Assembly (NCBI GenBank): GCA_963558185.1
Contig: CAUWFE010000003.1
Location: forward strand, 1-64,000
Source of the DNA: UMGS1663 sp963558185
GTDB taxonomy: Bacteria > Bacillota > Clostridia > TANB77 > CAG-508
Reading direction: 5' to 3'
DNA length: 64,000 nt
In this document: in pieces, positions 51,508 to 60,800 of the stretch
Position numbering within the stretch: position 1 is the first letter of the stretch
How the letters are laid out: each line of letters starts with the position of its first letter
The notes under the pieces: generated by a model
The model's database searches: none
What the model saw: only the letters and a program-made list of their open reading frames with translations
Told to the model about the DNA's origin: nothing
Program-made: the position numbers and the translations under genes

Positions 51508-52980
51508 TTAAAAATTATCTTTATAAACATTATTTGCCTTAACCCAAATAGATACATTTCCGCCAGCAGTATAAAAAATACCATTTCCATCTTTATCAAC
51601 ATATACAGTTTCTTTTAAATTACCTGTAATGTCATATAAAATACAATTTGATAAGTATTTACCAACATTCATTACTTTAGAACCACCTGGACCATCAGAC
51701 ATTATAACAGCCATACCAGAGTCAGAATGTTCACTGTCACCAGTACGTGTAAAACCAATAATATTGTAATCATCAAAATAATCGGTTTCTTTCCCATAAG
51801 CAAAATATTTTCTGCATAAAATCAATTTATCTAGCCACTTTTTCATTGGAGCAACATTCTGCTTAGGAATACCGTAATAATTTCCATAAAATATGCAAGG
51901 AAGCCCAACATTTCTTAGTAGAATAAGAGCATAAGCAAGTGGTTTAAACCAGTCTTGAACCCAAGATTGAAGAGATTGTCCAATTTCTGTATCATGGTTA
52001 TCAACAAATGTAATAGCTTTATCTGGGTTACAAGCAACTAATGAACCATTAAATATATTACGCATATCATAATTTCCATTACTATTAGAAGCTTGATAAA
52101 AATTATAATGTAAAGGTACATCAAATAAAGATAAGGAATTATCAACATTTGACAAGTAGTTATTAAGAGTATCTACATTAGAACTCCAATATTCTCCAAT
52201 AGAAAATAAATCTTGATATGTTTCTTTCCTAAGTTCATTTAAAAATTTTTTCATAAAAGAGCAAGATATATGTTTTATTGCATCCATACGAAAACCATCT
52301 ACATGTGTAGTTTCTAAATACCATTTTGCCCAATTAAAAATTTCTTCTACTACTTCTGGATTTTCAAAGTCAACATCTTCACCCATTAAATAATCAAAAT
52401 TACCATTTTCTCTATCAACATCTTCATCCCAATGTTTTCCATAAAATAAGTAAATAGAATTTTTCTTTGTATTTTCATCATAATCAACACCATCAAAGTG
52501 AGTCCAATTCCACTTAAAAGATGAATATTTATTTTTTCTTGCATCAAAAGTATATTTTGTCCATGCTTTAATTACTTTTGGGCTAGATAAAGTATAATTG
52601 CGATTTTTATAGTCTTTTTCAATGGCTAAAACATTTTCTACACCATCAGCACCTAAACGGTGATTTAAAACAATATCTGCTAAAACTTCTATATCATTAT
52701 CATGTAATTTTTCAATAGCATTAAGATATTCTTCTTTAGTACCATATTTTGTACGAATGGACCCTTTTTGTGGAAATTCTCCCAAATCATACATATCGTA
52801 AACACCATAACCAGTATCAGATATTCCAGAACTTCCTTTATAAGCTGGTGGAAGCCATATATGAGTAATTCCTATTGAAGATAAAAAATCAGCTTGATTT
52901 GCAACCTTAAGCCATAAATTATCTTCTGGTTTAGTATACCATTCAAAATAGTGCATCATCGTTTTATTTATATTTTTCAA
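51508..52980 (-). CDS. amyA: Cytoplasmic alpha-amylase (GH13)
   Basis: The enzyme cleaves alpha-1,4 glucans. It starts at TTG (52980) after GGAGATGATTTT. There is no signal peptide, so it acts inside the cell on glycogen or imported dextrins. The 490-residue protein has the GH13 regions ADIVLNHRLGADG, GFRMDAIKHISCSFMKKF (catalytic Asp), LFSIGEYWSSNV (catalytic Glu) and ITFVDNHDTEIGQ (third Asp). A C-terminal beta domain ends IWVKANNVYKDNF. Length and regions match the bacterial liquefying-type GH13_5 group. Confidence 0.93.
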   Translation of the reverse strand: MKNINKTMMHYFEWYTKPEDNLWLKVANQADFLSSIGITHIWLPPAYKGSSGISDTGYGVYDMYDLGEFPQKGSIRTKYGTKEEYLNAIEKLHDNDIEVLADIVLNHRLGADGVENVLAIEKDYKNRNYTLSSPKVIKAWTKYTFDARKNKYSSFKWNWTHFDGVDYDENTKKNSIYLFYGKHWDEDVDRENGNFDYLMGEDVDFENPEVVEEIFNWAKWYLETTHVDGFRMDAIKHISCSFMKKFLNELRKETYQDLFSIGEYWSSNVDTLNNYLSNVDNSLSLFDVPLHYNFYQASNSNGNYDMRNIFNGSLVACNPDKAITFVDNHDTEIGQSLQSWVQDWFKPLAYALILLRNVGLPCIFYGNYYGIPKQNVAPMKKWLDKLILCRKYFAYGKETDYFDDYNIIGFTRTGDSEHSDSGMAVIMSDGPGGSKVMNVGKYLSNCILYDITGNLKETVYVDKDGNGIFYTAGGNVSIWVKANNVYKDNF

Positions 52981-53062
52981 AAAATCATCTCCAATATATT
53001 GAAAATTTCAACAAATGTATTATATAATAATTTTATTAAATAAACAATAGAGGAAGATAAAA

Positions 53063-53680
53063 GTGAATAAAATTAAAAAAAATACAAAATGGATTATTTT
53101 AGGATTAACAACATCAATATTTATAATAATATTGTTATTTTTATTTGAAAATAGAATATCTTTTTTAGATAATAACATATATCATATAATTTCAAAATGG
53201 ATATCTAAGCCAATGACAAATTTAGCACTTGGAATAACTTTTTTTGGTTCAGCAACAGCAATTATAATTATAGCTATAATTACAAGTATAGTACTAGCTA
53301 TAAAAAAGAAAAAATATTGGAAATATGTAGGAATCAATTTAATAATTGTTGCTCTATGCAATCAAGTAATTAAATTTTTAGTAGCAAGACCTAGACCAGA
53401 AGGATATAGGCTTACATTAGAAAATGGATATAGCTTTCCTTCTGGGCATACAATGATAAGTGCAGGATTTTATGGATTTTTTATATATTTAATATATAAA
53501 AAAGTTAAAAACAAATATGTAAAATGGGGAACAATTATACTTCTATCATTATTAGTGACATTAATAGGAATTAGCAGAATTTATTTAGGTGTACATTTTG
53601 CAAGTGATGTTTTAGCAGGCTTATGCTTTTCTATATCATATTTAATATTTTTTATAAATTTAATAAAAGAGAAAATATAA
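53063..53680 (+). CDS. PAP2-family membrane phosphatase
   Basis: The 205-residue protein starts at GTG 53063 after AGAGGAAGATAAAA. It has about six transmembrane helices and the three PAP2 motifs: KFLVARPRPEGYR (KxxxxxxRP), SFPSGHTMIS (PSGH), and SRIYLGVHFASDVLAG (SRxxxxxHxxxD). Members dephosphorylate lipid phosphates such as phosphatidylglycerophosphate or undecaprenyl pyrophosphate. The substrate is not determined. The mscS-like gene follows within 8 bases. Confidence 0.92.
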   Translation: MNKIKKNTKWIILGLTTSIFIIILLFLFENRISFLDNNIYHIISKWISKPMTNLALGITFFGSATAIIIIAIITSIVLAIKKKKYWKYVGINLIIVALCNQVIKFLVARPRPEGYRLTLENGYSFPSGHTMISAGFYGFFIYLIYKKVKNKYVKWGTIILLSLLVTLIGISRIYLGVHFASDVLAGLCFSISYLIFFINLIKEKI

Positions 53681-53687
53681 GGAGGTA

Positions 53688-54755
53688 ATGAGTTTGAATA
53701 TAGTAACAGATTTTTCAACATGGATACAATCTAAAGGTTCAGTAATATGGCTTGAACTATTAATTGTAATTTCAATAATTGTTATATTTAATTTATTTAG
53801 AGGGCAAATAGCTTACTTTATTATTAAAACTATAAAGTGGAAAGAAAAAGACAAAAAAAAGATAAAAAGTAATTCTTTTTATAAACCACTAAAAACATTT
53901 TTACTAGTATTAGTTATATATTTAGGTATATTATATTTAAAATTGCCAGAAAGTATAATTAGTATAGTTTCAAAATTATTTAGAGTTATTACTATTATTT
54001 TAATTGCAAATGGTTTTGCAAATTTAATAAGACCTGAATCTACAATATATAATAAATTAAAAGAAAATGAAAAATTTAAAGGCAATGATAATATATTAAA
54101 TTTTATAAGCAAGATTGTAAAAATAATAACATATACAATTGCAACATTTGTAGTTTTAGCAGAGTTTGGATATAATTTAAATGGAATTATAGCAGGATTA
54201 GGACTTGGAAGTGTGGTAGTAGCTTTAGCTTCTCAAGATATTGCAAAAAGCCTATTTGCAGGAGCTATGATATTTATGGATAAACCTTTTACTATAGGTG
54301 ATTACATATTAGTTGCAAATTATGAAGGAACAGTAGAGGATATTAAGTTTAGAAGTACTAGAATTCGTTTATTAGATGGAAGTGTAGTTACAATACCTAA
54401 TCACTTAATTACAGAATCGAATATTAATAATTGGAATGGAATTGAACAAAGAAGATATAAAACAGATATAAAATTGTCAATTGATAATGAATTAAGTATA
54501 ATAAAAGAATTTATAGTAGAATTAAAAAATGCATTAAATAATAATGGTAATATAAAAGAAAATAGTGCCAATGTAACATTTTCAGAAATAAAAGAAGATA
54601 GTTTTGTAATAACAATCTATTTTTACACAAATGTTGTAAATTATGTAGAATATATAGAATTAAAACAGTCAGTTAATTTTTATATTATGGATTTGTTAAA
54701 ACAAAAAAATCTAAAATTATCATGCAATGCATCAAGAATAACATTAGAAAAATAG
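53688..54755 (+). CDS. MscS-family mechanosensitive ion channel
   Basis: The ATG at 53688 is only 2 bases after AAGGAGG; TTG at 53694 has better spacing, so the true start is uncertain by two codons. The 355-residue protein has about four transmembrane helices, the pore-lining helix with GIIAGLGLGSVVVALASQDI, and the MscS beta domain with FTIGDYILVANYEGTVEDIK and TRIRLLDGSVVTIPNHLI. It protects cells against hypo-osmotic shock. Confidence 0.92.
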   Translation: MSLNIVTDFSTWIQSKGSVIWLELLIVISIIVIFNLFRGQIAYFIIKTIKWKEKDKKKIKSNSFYKPLKTFLLVLVIYLGILYLKLPESIISIVSKLFRVITIILIANGFANLIRPESTIYNKLKENEKFKGNDNILNFISKIVKIITYTIATFVVLAEFGYNLNGIIAGLGLGSVVVALASQDIAKSLFAGAMIFMDKPFTIGDYILVANYEGTVEDIKFRSTRIRLLDGSVVTIPNHLITESNINNWNGIEQRRYKTDIKLSIDNELSIIKEFIVELKNALNNNGNIKENSANVTFSEIKEDSFVITIYFYTNVVNYVEYIELKQSVNFYIMDLLKQKNLKLSCNASRITLEK

Positions 54756-54802
54756 AATAAAATATATGCTTTTGGTAAAAATACATTTTAGGAGGATTTG
54801 AG

Positions 54803-55807
54803 ATGTTTTTACCAGAAGCTATTTTTTTTGAAAAAGAAATTGAAAAGTATAAATTAGGTGAGGAGCTAATAACACTATATAAAAACTATAATGTACCATT
54901 TTATGAAATAGAAAATCATAATAATATAGAAGAAATGAGAAAAAAAGAAAATAAAGATTTTCCAAAGATGAAAAGAAATTTAATATTAGGAATAAGAAAA
55001 ACACATAATTATGTAGAAAATCATAAAGTTTCTGATTTTTTAGTACCATATACATCATCAGGCTGTATTGCAATGTGTTTATATTGCTACTTAGTATGCA
55101 ATTATAATAAATGCTCATATCTTAGAATATTTGTAAATAGAGAGTATATGCTAGATAAATTAATAAATAAAGCTCAAAAAGCAGAAAAAGAGCTAACTTT
55201 TGAAATTGGTAGTAATAGTGATTTAGTATTAGAAAATACAATTACACACAATTTAGAGTGGACAATAGAGAATTTTGCAAATACAACTAAAGGAAAAATA
55301 ACTTTTCCAACTAAATTTAGTATGATAGATTCTCTTTTAGAACTTAATCATAAAGGTAAGGTAATAATTCGCATGAGTGTTAACCCAGAGGAAATTATTA
55401 AAGAAATTGAAAAAGGAACCTCTCCATTAAAGCAAAGAATAGAAGCAATTAATAAGTTAAAAGAAGCTGGATATGAGGTGGGAATTTTAATAGCACCAGT
55501 AATTTTAGTAGATAATTATAAATTATTATATAAAAATTTAATAAATTATATGTATGAAAATTTAAGCAAAAAAGCTAAAAAAGATATATTCTTTGAAATT
55601 ATATTTATGACATATAGTTATGTTCATAGGAAAATTAATGAAGAGGCATTTCCTAAAAGTAATGATTTATATTCTAAAGAACTAATGGCAATGAAAGGAA
55701 AGGGAAAATATAGATATAAAAATGAAATAAAACAAGAAGCAGAAAAATATATAGTTGAATTATTATCACAAAAATTTAAAGATAATAAAATTATATATAT
55801 TGTTTAA
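54803..55807 (+). CDS. splB: Spore photoproduct lyase
   Basis: SplB is a radical SAM enzyme that reverses the 5-thyminyl-5,6-dihydrothymine lesion during spore germination. The 334-residue length is standard. The cluster motif is GCIAMCLYCYLVCNYNKC (CxxxCxxC at about residues 90-97), followed by LRIFVNREYMLDKL, TFEIGSNSDLVLEN and IIRMSVNPEEIIKEIEKGTS. AGGAGGATTTGAG precedes the ATG. The splA regulator is absent. Confidence 0.93.
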   Translation: MFLPEAIFFEKEIEKYKLGEELITLYKNYNVPFYEIENHNNIEEMRKKENKDFPKMKRNLILGIRKTHNYVENHKVSDFLVPYTSSGCIAMCLYCYLVCNYNKCSYLRIFVNREYMLDKLINKAQKAEKELTFEIGSNSDLVLENTITHNLEWTIENFANTTKGKITFPTKFSMIDSLLELNHKGKVIIRMSVNPEEIIKEIEKGTSPLKQRIEAINKLKEAGYEVGILIAPVILVDNYKLLYKNLINYMYENLSKKAKKDIFFEIIFMTYSYVHRKINEEAFPKSNDLYSKELMAMKGKGKYRYKNEIKQEAEKYIVELLSQKFKDNKIIYIV

Positions 55808-55846
55808 AATGTTACTGGATATTGGTTTTTATTATTTTTTTGGTAA

Positions 55847-55896
55847 AATGCCTTGAAATATAAGCTTTGAATGAAAAGCTTATATTTCAAGGCATT
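55847..55896. repeat. Solo hairpin copy C of the palindromic element
   Basis: AATGCCTTGAAATATAAGCT (55847-55866, extending TT to 55868) faces its perfect complement at 55875-55896 around the 6-base loop GAATGA. These are the arms of elements A and B with the core missing. GCATTAATT follows 7 bases after the arm, as in the other copies. No T-run follows, so it is not a standard terminator for splB. Confidence 0.8.
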
Positions 55897-55960
55897 CCTT
55901 GCATTAATTTACAGAAAACATTATTTAGTAACTTTAAAATATATAATTAAAAAATTAAAC

Positions 55961-55989
55961 TTGTAATTTAATGTAAATTATGCTAATAT
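55961..55989 (+). promoter_or_regulatory. metG promoter
   Basis: TTGTAA (55961-55966), 17 bases, TAATAT (55984-55989). No T-box or S-box leader is present in the short space before metG. Confidence 0.55.
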
Positions 55990-56023
55990 AATAACATAAA
56001 AAATTAAGAAAGAAGGGGGAAAA

Positions 56024-57610
56024 ATGGAGAAAAAAACATTTTATGTAACAACACCAATTTATTATCCAAGTGGAAGATTTCATATAGGTACAGCATATAC
56101 AACTTTACTTGCAGATACTATGAAAAGATATAAAAAACAAAGAGGATATGATACATATATGTTAACTGGACTTGATGAACATGGACAAAAAATACAAACA
56201 GTAGCAGAAACAAAAGGAATATCCCCTAAACAACATGTGGATGATATAGCTGATTATGCTAAAAAATTATGGAAAAAGATGAATATAGAATATGACGATT
56301 TTATACGTACAACAGAACCAAGACATGAAAAAATAGTTGAAAAAATATTTGAACAATTACTAAAACAAGGAGATATATACAAAGGAGAATATGAAGGTTG
56401 GTATTGTATGCCTTGCGAAACTTATTTTACAGAAACACAATTAGTAGATGGAAAATGTCCTGATTGTGGAAGAGAAGTAAAAAAGATGAGAGAAGAATCA
56501 TATTTTTTCAATATGAAAAAATACCAAGATAGATTAATAAAATTTTATGAAGAAAATCCAAACTTTATTGAACCAGTATATAGAAAAAATGAATTATTTA
56601 ATAATTTTATAAAACCAGGGTTAGAAGATTTATGTATAACTAGAACAAGTTTTGACTGGGGTATAAAAGTTCCAAGTGATCCAAAACATGTAATTTATGT
56701 GTGGTTAGATGCATTAATAAATTATATAACAGCATTAGGATATGGAAGTGAAGATGATAGTAAATTCAAAAAGTATTGGCCAGCAGACTTGCAAATAGTA
56801 GGAAAAGATATTATACGTTTTCATGGTATATATTGGCCAATATTCTTAATGGCACTTAATTTACCACTTCCTAAGAAATTGTATTCACATGGATTTATAA
56901 TGATGAAAGATGGAAAAATGAGTAAATCAAAGGGAAATGTAGTATATCCAGAATTATTAATAGATAGATATGGTTTAGATGCAACAAAGTACTTCTTATT
57001 ACGTGAATTTCCATATGGACAAGATACAGTATTTTCACCAGAAGGATTTATAGAAAGATTTAATTATGATTTATGTAATGATTTAGGAAATTTACTAAAT
57101 AGAACTATAGGTATGATGAATAAATACTTTGAAGGAATAATTCCAGAAAATGTAGGTAAAATTAATTTAGTAGATGAAGAATTAGAAGATTTTGTACAAA
57201 ATAAAATTTGCGAATTTGAAAATAATATGGAAACAGTTCATATAAGTAATGCTATGGAAAATATTTTTCAAATTGTATCAAGAAGTAACAAATACATTGA
57301 TGAAACAATGCCATGGACACTTGCTAAATCTGAAAATGAAGAAGATAGAGAAAAATTAAAATCAGTATTATATCACTTAGCAGAAAATTTAAGAATTATA
57401 GCAGTATTGTTACAATCAAGTATGTTAGAAACATCTAATAAAATTTCAAATCAATTAAATATAAATGAGAATAACATGACTTGGAATTCTATAAAAGAAT
57501 ATGGAAATATTATAAGTGGTAATAAAGTAATAGAAAAAGGAGAACCTTTATTTGTTAGGCTAGATAAAGAAGAGGAAATAGAATATATTAGAGAAGGAAT
57601 GAAAAAATAA
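56024..57610 (+). CDS. metG: Methionyl-tRNA synthetase
   Basis: MetRS charges initiator and elongator tRNA-Met. The 528-residue protein has the class I HIGH motif in SGRFHIGTAYT, a zinc site (CMPCETYF and CPDCGREV, residues ~127-150), and DGKMSKSKGN. It lacks the C-terminal EMAP/Arc1-type tRNA-binding domain found in ~650-residue forms. AGAAGGGGGAAAA precedes the ATG. Confidence 0.97.
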   Translation: MEKKTFYVTTPIYYPSGRFHIGTAYTTLLADTMKRYKKQRGYDTYMLTGLDEHGQKIQTVAETKGISPKQHVDDIADYAKKLWKKMNIEYDDFIRTTEPRHEKIVEKIFEQLLKQGDIYKGEYEGWYCMPCETYFTETQLVDGKCPDCGREVKKMREESYFFNMKKYQDRLIKFYEENPNFIEPVYRKNELFNNFIKPGLEDLCITRTSFDWGIKVPSDPKHVIYVWLDALINYITALGYGSEDDSKFKKYWPADLQIVGKDIIRFHGIYWPIFLMALNLPLPKKLYSHGFIMMKDGKMSKSKGNVVYPELLIDRYGLDATKYFLLREFPYGQDTVFSPEGFIERFNYDLCNDLGNLLNRTIGMMNKYFEGIIPENVGKINLVDEELEDFVQNKICEFENNMETVHISNAMENIFQIVSRSNKYIDETMPWTLAKSENEEDREKLKSVLYHLAENLRIIAVLLQSSMLETSNKISNQLNINENNMTWNSIKEYGNIISGNKVIEKGEPLFVRLDKEEEIEYIREGMKK

Positions 57611-57658
57611 TATAAAATTCACCAAAAAGACATATTAGAATTATATAATAATTAAAAC

Positions 57659-57683
57659 AGGAGGATTTCAATAATCCTCCTTA
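57659..57683 (+). terminator. Hairpin between metG and the response regulator gene
   Basis: AGGAGGATT (57659-57667) pairs with AATCCTCCT (57673-57681). The T-tail is weak (TATTTC), so it may be a partial terminator in the leader of the next gene. Confidence 0.55.
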
Positions 57684-57705
57684 TTTCAAAGAAGGAGAAA
57701 AAATA

Positions 57706-58383
57706 ATGAATGATGTAACTGTTTTGGTAGTAGATGATGAATCAAGAATGAGAAAATTAGTAAAAGACTTTCTACAGCAAAAAGATTATAAAGTATTAGA
57801 AGCAGCAGATGGAGAAGAAGCATTACATATTTTTGAAGAGAACGAAAATAAAATAGGAATAATATTATTAGACGTAATGATGCCGAAATTAGATGGATGG
57901 TCAGTGTTAAGACAAATAAGGCAAACTTCAAAAGTTCCAATTATAATGCTTACTGCAAGAGGAGAAGAACAAGATGAATTATTTGGATTTGAATTAGGTG
58001 TAGATGAATATATATCAAAACCGTTTAGTCCTAAAATACTAGTTGCAAGAGTAGAGGCAATACTAAAAAGGTCTAGAGCAAATGAAACTCAAACTAAAGA
58101 TTATGGTGGTATTGTAATAGATAGTGAAGGAAGAACAGTAAAAATAGATGGAAAGCAAATAGATTTAAGTTTAAGGGAATATGAACTTTTAAAATATTTG
58201 ATGGATAACCAAAATATTGCATTATCACGTGATAAAATATTAAATAATGTATGGAATTATGATTATTATGGAGATTCAAGAACTATAGATAGTCACATAA
58301 AAAAAATTAGACATAAATTAGGTAAAAAAGGTAAATATATTGAAACTATGAGAGGGGTAGGGTACAAATTTGAGGTAAAATAA
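57706..58383 (+). CDS. OmpR/PhoB-family response regulator
   Basis: The 225-residue protein has a receiver domain: acidic pocket VVDDESRMRKLV, phospho-acceptor Asp in IILLDVMMPKLDGWS (about residue 54), Thr in IIMLTARGEEQDE, and Lys in EYISKPFSP. A winged-helix DNA-binding domain follows (about 125-225), with LSLREYELLKYLMDN and SRTIDSHIKKIRHKLG. AAGGAGAAAAA precedes the ATG. The kinase gene follows after a 65-base structured gap. Confidence 0.94.
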   Translation: MNDVTVLVVDDESRMRKLVKDFLQQKDYKVLEAADGEEALHIFEENENKIGIILLDVMMPKLDGWSVLRQIRQTSKVPIIMLTARGEEQDELFGFELGVDEYISKPFSPKILVARVEAILKRSRANETQTKDYGGIVIDSEGRTVKIDGKQIDLSLREYELLKYLMDNQNIALSRDKILNNVWNYDYYGDSRTIDSHIKKIRHKLGKKGKYIETMRGVGYKFEVK

Positions 58384-58425
58384 GGAAGTGCGGGTTATAA
58401 ATTCTTTTCAAACCAAATTTGTACC
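58361..58425 (+). repeat. Inverted repeat spanning the end of the response regulator gene
   Basis: GGTACAAATTTG (58361-58372, inside the last codons) and CAAATTTGTACC (58414-58425) are perfect complements 41 bases apart. The loop and flank contain GGAAGTGCGGG and TTGCGGAAGG. The second arm ends 24 bases before the kinase ATG at 58449. It could fold in mRNA and affect translation of the kinase. Confidence 0.5.
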
Positions 58426-58448
58426 TTGCGGAAGGAATGGGATAAAAA

Positions 58449-59960
58449 ATGGAAAAATTAAAGAAAAAATTTAGCTCAGTGAGAGTAAAATTATTTTTTT
58501 CTTTATGTATAGTAGTCATTTCAATTATACTATTTTTAATAGTTATAAATAATGTGGTGTTAGAAACTTTTTATATATACTCTAAAACTAAAAACATAGT
58601 TGAAGCATATGAAAAAATAAATTACATGTATAATCAAATAGAAAATGGTGTAACAGGAATAGATGTAGAAACAGAATTAAATAAAATCGCAGTAAAAAAT
58701 GAATTTGATATTGTTGTGGAAAATGAACAATATATTACACTATACACAACAGATTCTAATTTTAATTCATTATTAGAAAAAATTAATATATATGCACAAA
58801 GCAATAAAAAGTTGACAAATAATCAAATTATATATTCAAAAGACAATATAAAAATTGAAAAAGTAGTAGATGAAAAAGATGGCATGAATTATATAATTTT
58901 AAATGCAACGTTAGAAAATAATTATAGACTATTTATACGTATACAAGCAGAAACAATACAAGAAAGTGTACGAGTTTCTAATAATTTATTAATTCTTATA
59001 GGAATAGTTTCAGTGATAATTGCAGGAATTTTAGCTTCATTTATTTCTAGAAAATTTACAGAACCTATATTAGAGTTAAATGAAATTGCTAAAAATATGT
59101 CAAAACTAGATTTTAGAAAGAAATATGAAATAAAAGATACAAATGACGAGATTAATGATTTAGGAAGAAGTATTAATATAATGTCTCAGAAATTGGAAAC
59201 AACAATAAAGCAATTAAGAAATAATAATATAGAATTGGAAAAAGATATAGAAGAAAAATCTAAAATAGATGAAATGCGTAAACAATTTATATCAGATGTA
59301 TCTCATGAATTGAAAACTCCAATAGCACTTATTCAAGGTTATGCAGAAGGATTAATTGAAAACGTAAATAATGATGAAGAATCTAGAAATTTTTATGCAC
59401 AAGTTATATTAGATGAATCAAATAAAATGGATATATTAGTTAAGCAATTATTAGAATTGATGAAACTAGAATATGGAAAAAGAGAATTTAATAATGAAAC
59501 ATTTGACATAATAGAATTAATAAAAGAAGTTATTAGAAAATGTAATGTGATGCTAAAAGAAAAGAATATAGAAGTAGAATTTAGCACATTAGAGCCAACT
59601 TATGTATTTGCAGATGAATTTTATATAGAACAAGTGGTAACTAATTATATTACAAATGCTATAAAACATTGTGAAGAAAAAAATGGAAAAAGAGTAATTA
59701 AAGTTAATGTAGAAAAAGTAAAAGATAAAATAAGGGTTAAAGTGTATAATTCAGGAGAACAAATAGGTGAAGAAGATTTAGAGCGTATATGGAAAAGATT
59801 TTATAAAATAGATAGTTCACGAAATCGAGATGATGGTGGAACTGGAATTGGTTTATCTCTTGTAAAAGCAATTATGAATAACTATGGAAATCAATATGGA
59901 GTTGAAAATAAAGAAGAGGGAGTAGAGTTTTACTTTGACCTAGAAAGTGCAAAAAAATAA
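58449..59960 (+). CDS. Sensor histidine kinase
   Basis: The 503-residue protein has two transmembrane helices (residues ~14-38 and ~178-200) enclosing an extracellular sensor of about 140 residues. A HAMP domain follows (~200-255), then HisKA with FISDVSHELKTPIALIQGYA (phospho-acceptor His), and HATPase_c with TNYITNAIKHCEEKNGKR, EEDLERIWKRFYKID and DGGTGIGLSLVKAIM. It pairs with the OmpR-type regulator upstream. The ligand is unknown. AAGGAATGGGATAAAA precedes the ATG. Confidence 0.93.
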   Translation: MEKLKKKFSSVRVKLFFSLCIVVISIILFLIVINNVVLETFYIYSKTKNIVEAYEKINYMYNQIENGVTGIDVETELNKIAVKNEFDIVVENEQYITLYTTDSNFNSLLEKINIYAQSNKKLTNNQIIYSKDNIKIEKVVDEKDGMNYIILNATLENNYRLFIRIQAETIQESVRVSNNLLILIGIVSVIIAGILASFISRKFTEPILELNEIAKNMSKLDFRKKYEIKDTNDEINDLGRSINIMSQKLETTIKQLRNNNIELEKDIEEKSKIDEMRKQFISDVSHELKTPIALIQGYAEGLIENVNNDEESRNFYAQVILDESNKMDILVKQLLELMKLEYGKREFNNETFDIIELIKEVIRKCNVMLKEKNIEVEFSTLEPTYVFADEFYIEQVVTNYITNAIKHCEEKNGKRVIKVNVEKVKDKIRVKVYNSGEQIGEEDLERIWKRFYKIDSSRNRDDGGTGIGLSLVKAIMNNYGNQYGVENKEEGVEFYFDLESAKK

Positions 59961-59969
59961 TAAATACAA

Positions 59970-60011
59970 AGTCATTAGAAGAATTAGAATTGGCTTCTAA
60001 TGGCTTTTTTT
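59970..60011 (+). terminator. Terminator after the histidine kinase
   Basis: AGTCATTAGAAG (59970-59981) pairs with CTTCTAATGGCT (59994-60005), followed by a T-run. Confidence 0.85.
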
Positions 60012-60031
60012 GTGCATTATTTGTCAGAATT

Positions 60032-60086
60032 TGTCGAAAATATCTTTAAAAAAAGACTTTACAAAACTGTAAATATATGGTAATAT
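60032..60086 (+). promoter_or_regulatory. Promoter of the sortase/SipW operon with a Spo0A-like box
   Basis: TGTCGAA (60032-60038) is followed 19 bases later by TTTACA (60058-60063), 17 bases, TAATAT (60081-60086). The box-to--35 distance is nearly the same as at spoIIA. A long 5' leader to 60209 contains TTAGATTTTTA (60132-60142) facing TAAAAATCTAA (60162-60172), a perfect 11-base stem. Confidence 0.5.
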
Positions 60087-60209
60087 ATATCCAGCTTTTA
60101 AATTGCAATTTAAATCAAAAAAGTTAATTCATTAGATTTTTATCATTAATTTAATTCTTAGTAAAAATCTAACTAATTAAAATCAATTTAAGGTAGGTGA
60201 ATTGTATGA

Positions 60210-60788
60210 ATGTTATTATGTAATAAAAAAAATGTAATTATACTATCATTAATTTTATCAATCATTATTCTTTTTGGAATTCATTTTATATTAATAGATG
60301 TTGATAATAAAAAAAGTACTCAAAATAATTTACAATCTCAAGTAACTTTAAAAATATCAAAACAAAAGTTAAAAACAAATAATTATGAATCATTATTTAT
60401 ATATCAAAAAACCAGTAATTGGAGAATAAAAATTCCAAGAATTAATTTAGATGCTGCTATACAAGAAGGTACAAGTACAGCTACTATGAGGCAAGCAGTA
60501 GCTCATTTTGAAAATACAAGTAAATGGAATGGAAATGTTTGCTTAGCAGCACACAATAGAGGATATAAATATAATTTTTTCGCACTAATTAAAAATCTAA
60601 AAAAGGGTGACATTATAATATATAAGTTAGGAGATGAAGAAAGAGTATATGAAGTAGAAAAAAATATGCTAATTCCAGAAACAGAATGGTCATATTTAGA
60701 AAAGAGTAATGATAACAAAATCACATTAATTACTTGTGTAGAAAACAAACCTGAATATAGAATTTGTGTACAAAGTAAAGAAATATGA
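60210..60788 (+). CDS. Class D-like sortase
   Basis: Sortases are membrane transpeptidases that attach proteins to cell wall or to each other. The 192-residue protein has an N-terminal anchor (residues ~8-28), the catalytic His in VCLAAHNRGYKYN, the Cys in ITLITCVEN, and the Arg in PEYRICVQ. Its compact size and TLITC motif fit class D or a related small sortase. The ATG at 60210 overlaps another ATG at 60206, which opens a five-codon ORF. No LPxTG-type substrate is in this operon. Confidence 0.85.
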   Translation: MLLCNKKNVIILSLILSIIILFGIHFILIDVDNKKSTQNNLQSQVTLKISKQKLKTNNYESLFIYQKTSNWRIKIPRINLDAAIQEGTSTATMRQAVAHFENTSKWNGNVCLAAHNRGYKYNFFALIKNLKKGDIIIYKLGDEERVYEVEKNMLIPETEWSYLEKSNDNKITLITCVENKPEYRICVQSKEI

Positions 60789-60800
60789 GAAGGGAGTAAA

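Noticed and set aside
55847..55896. Intrinsic terminator of splB
   Set aside because: The stem is strong but is followed by CCTTGC rather than T. The arms match elements A and B, so it is better read as a repeat derivative.
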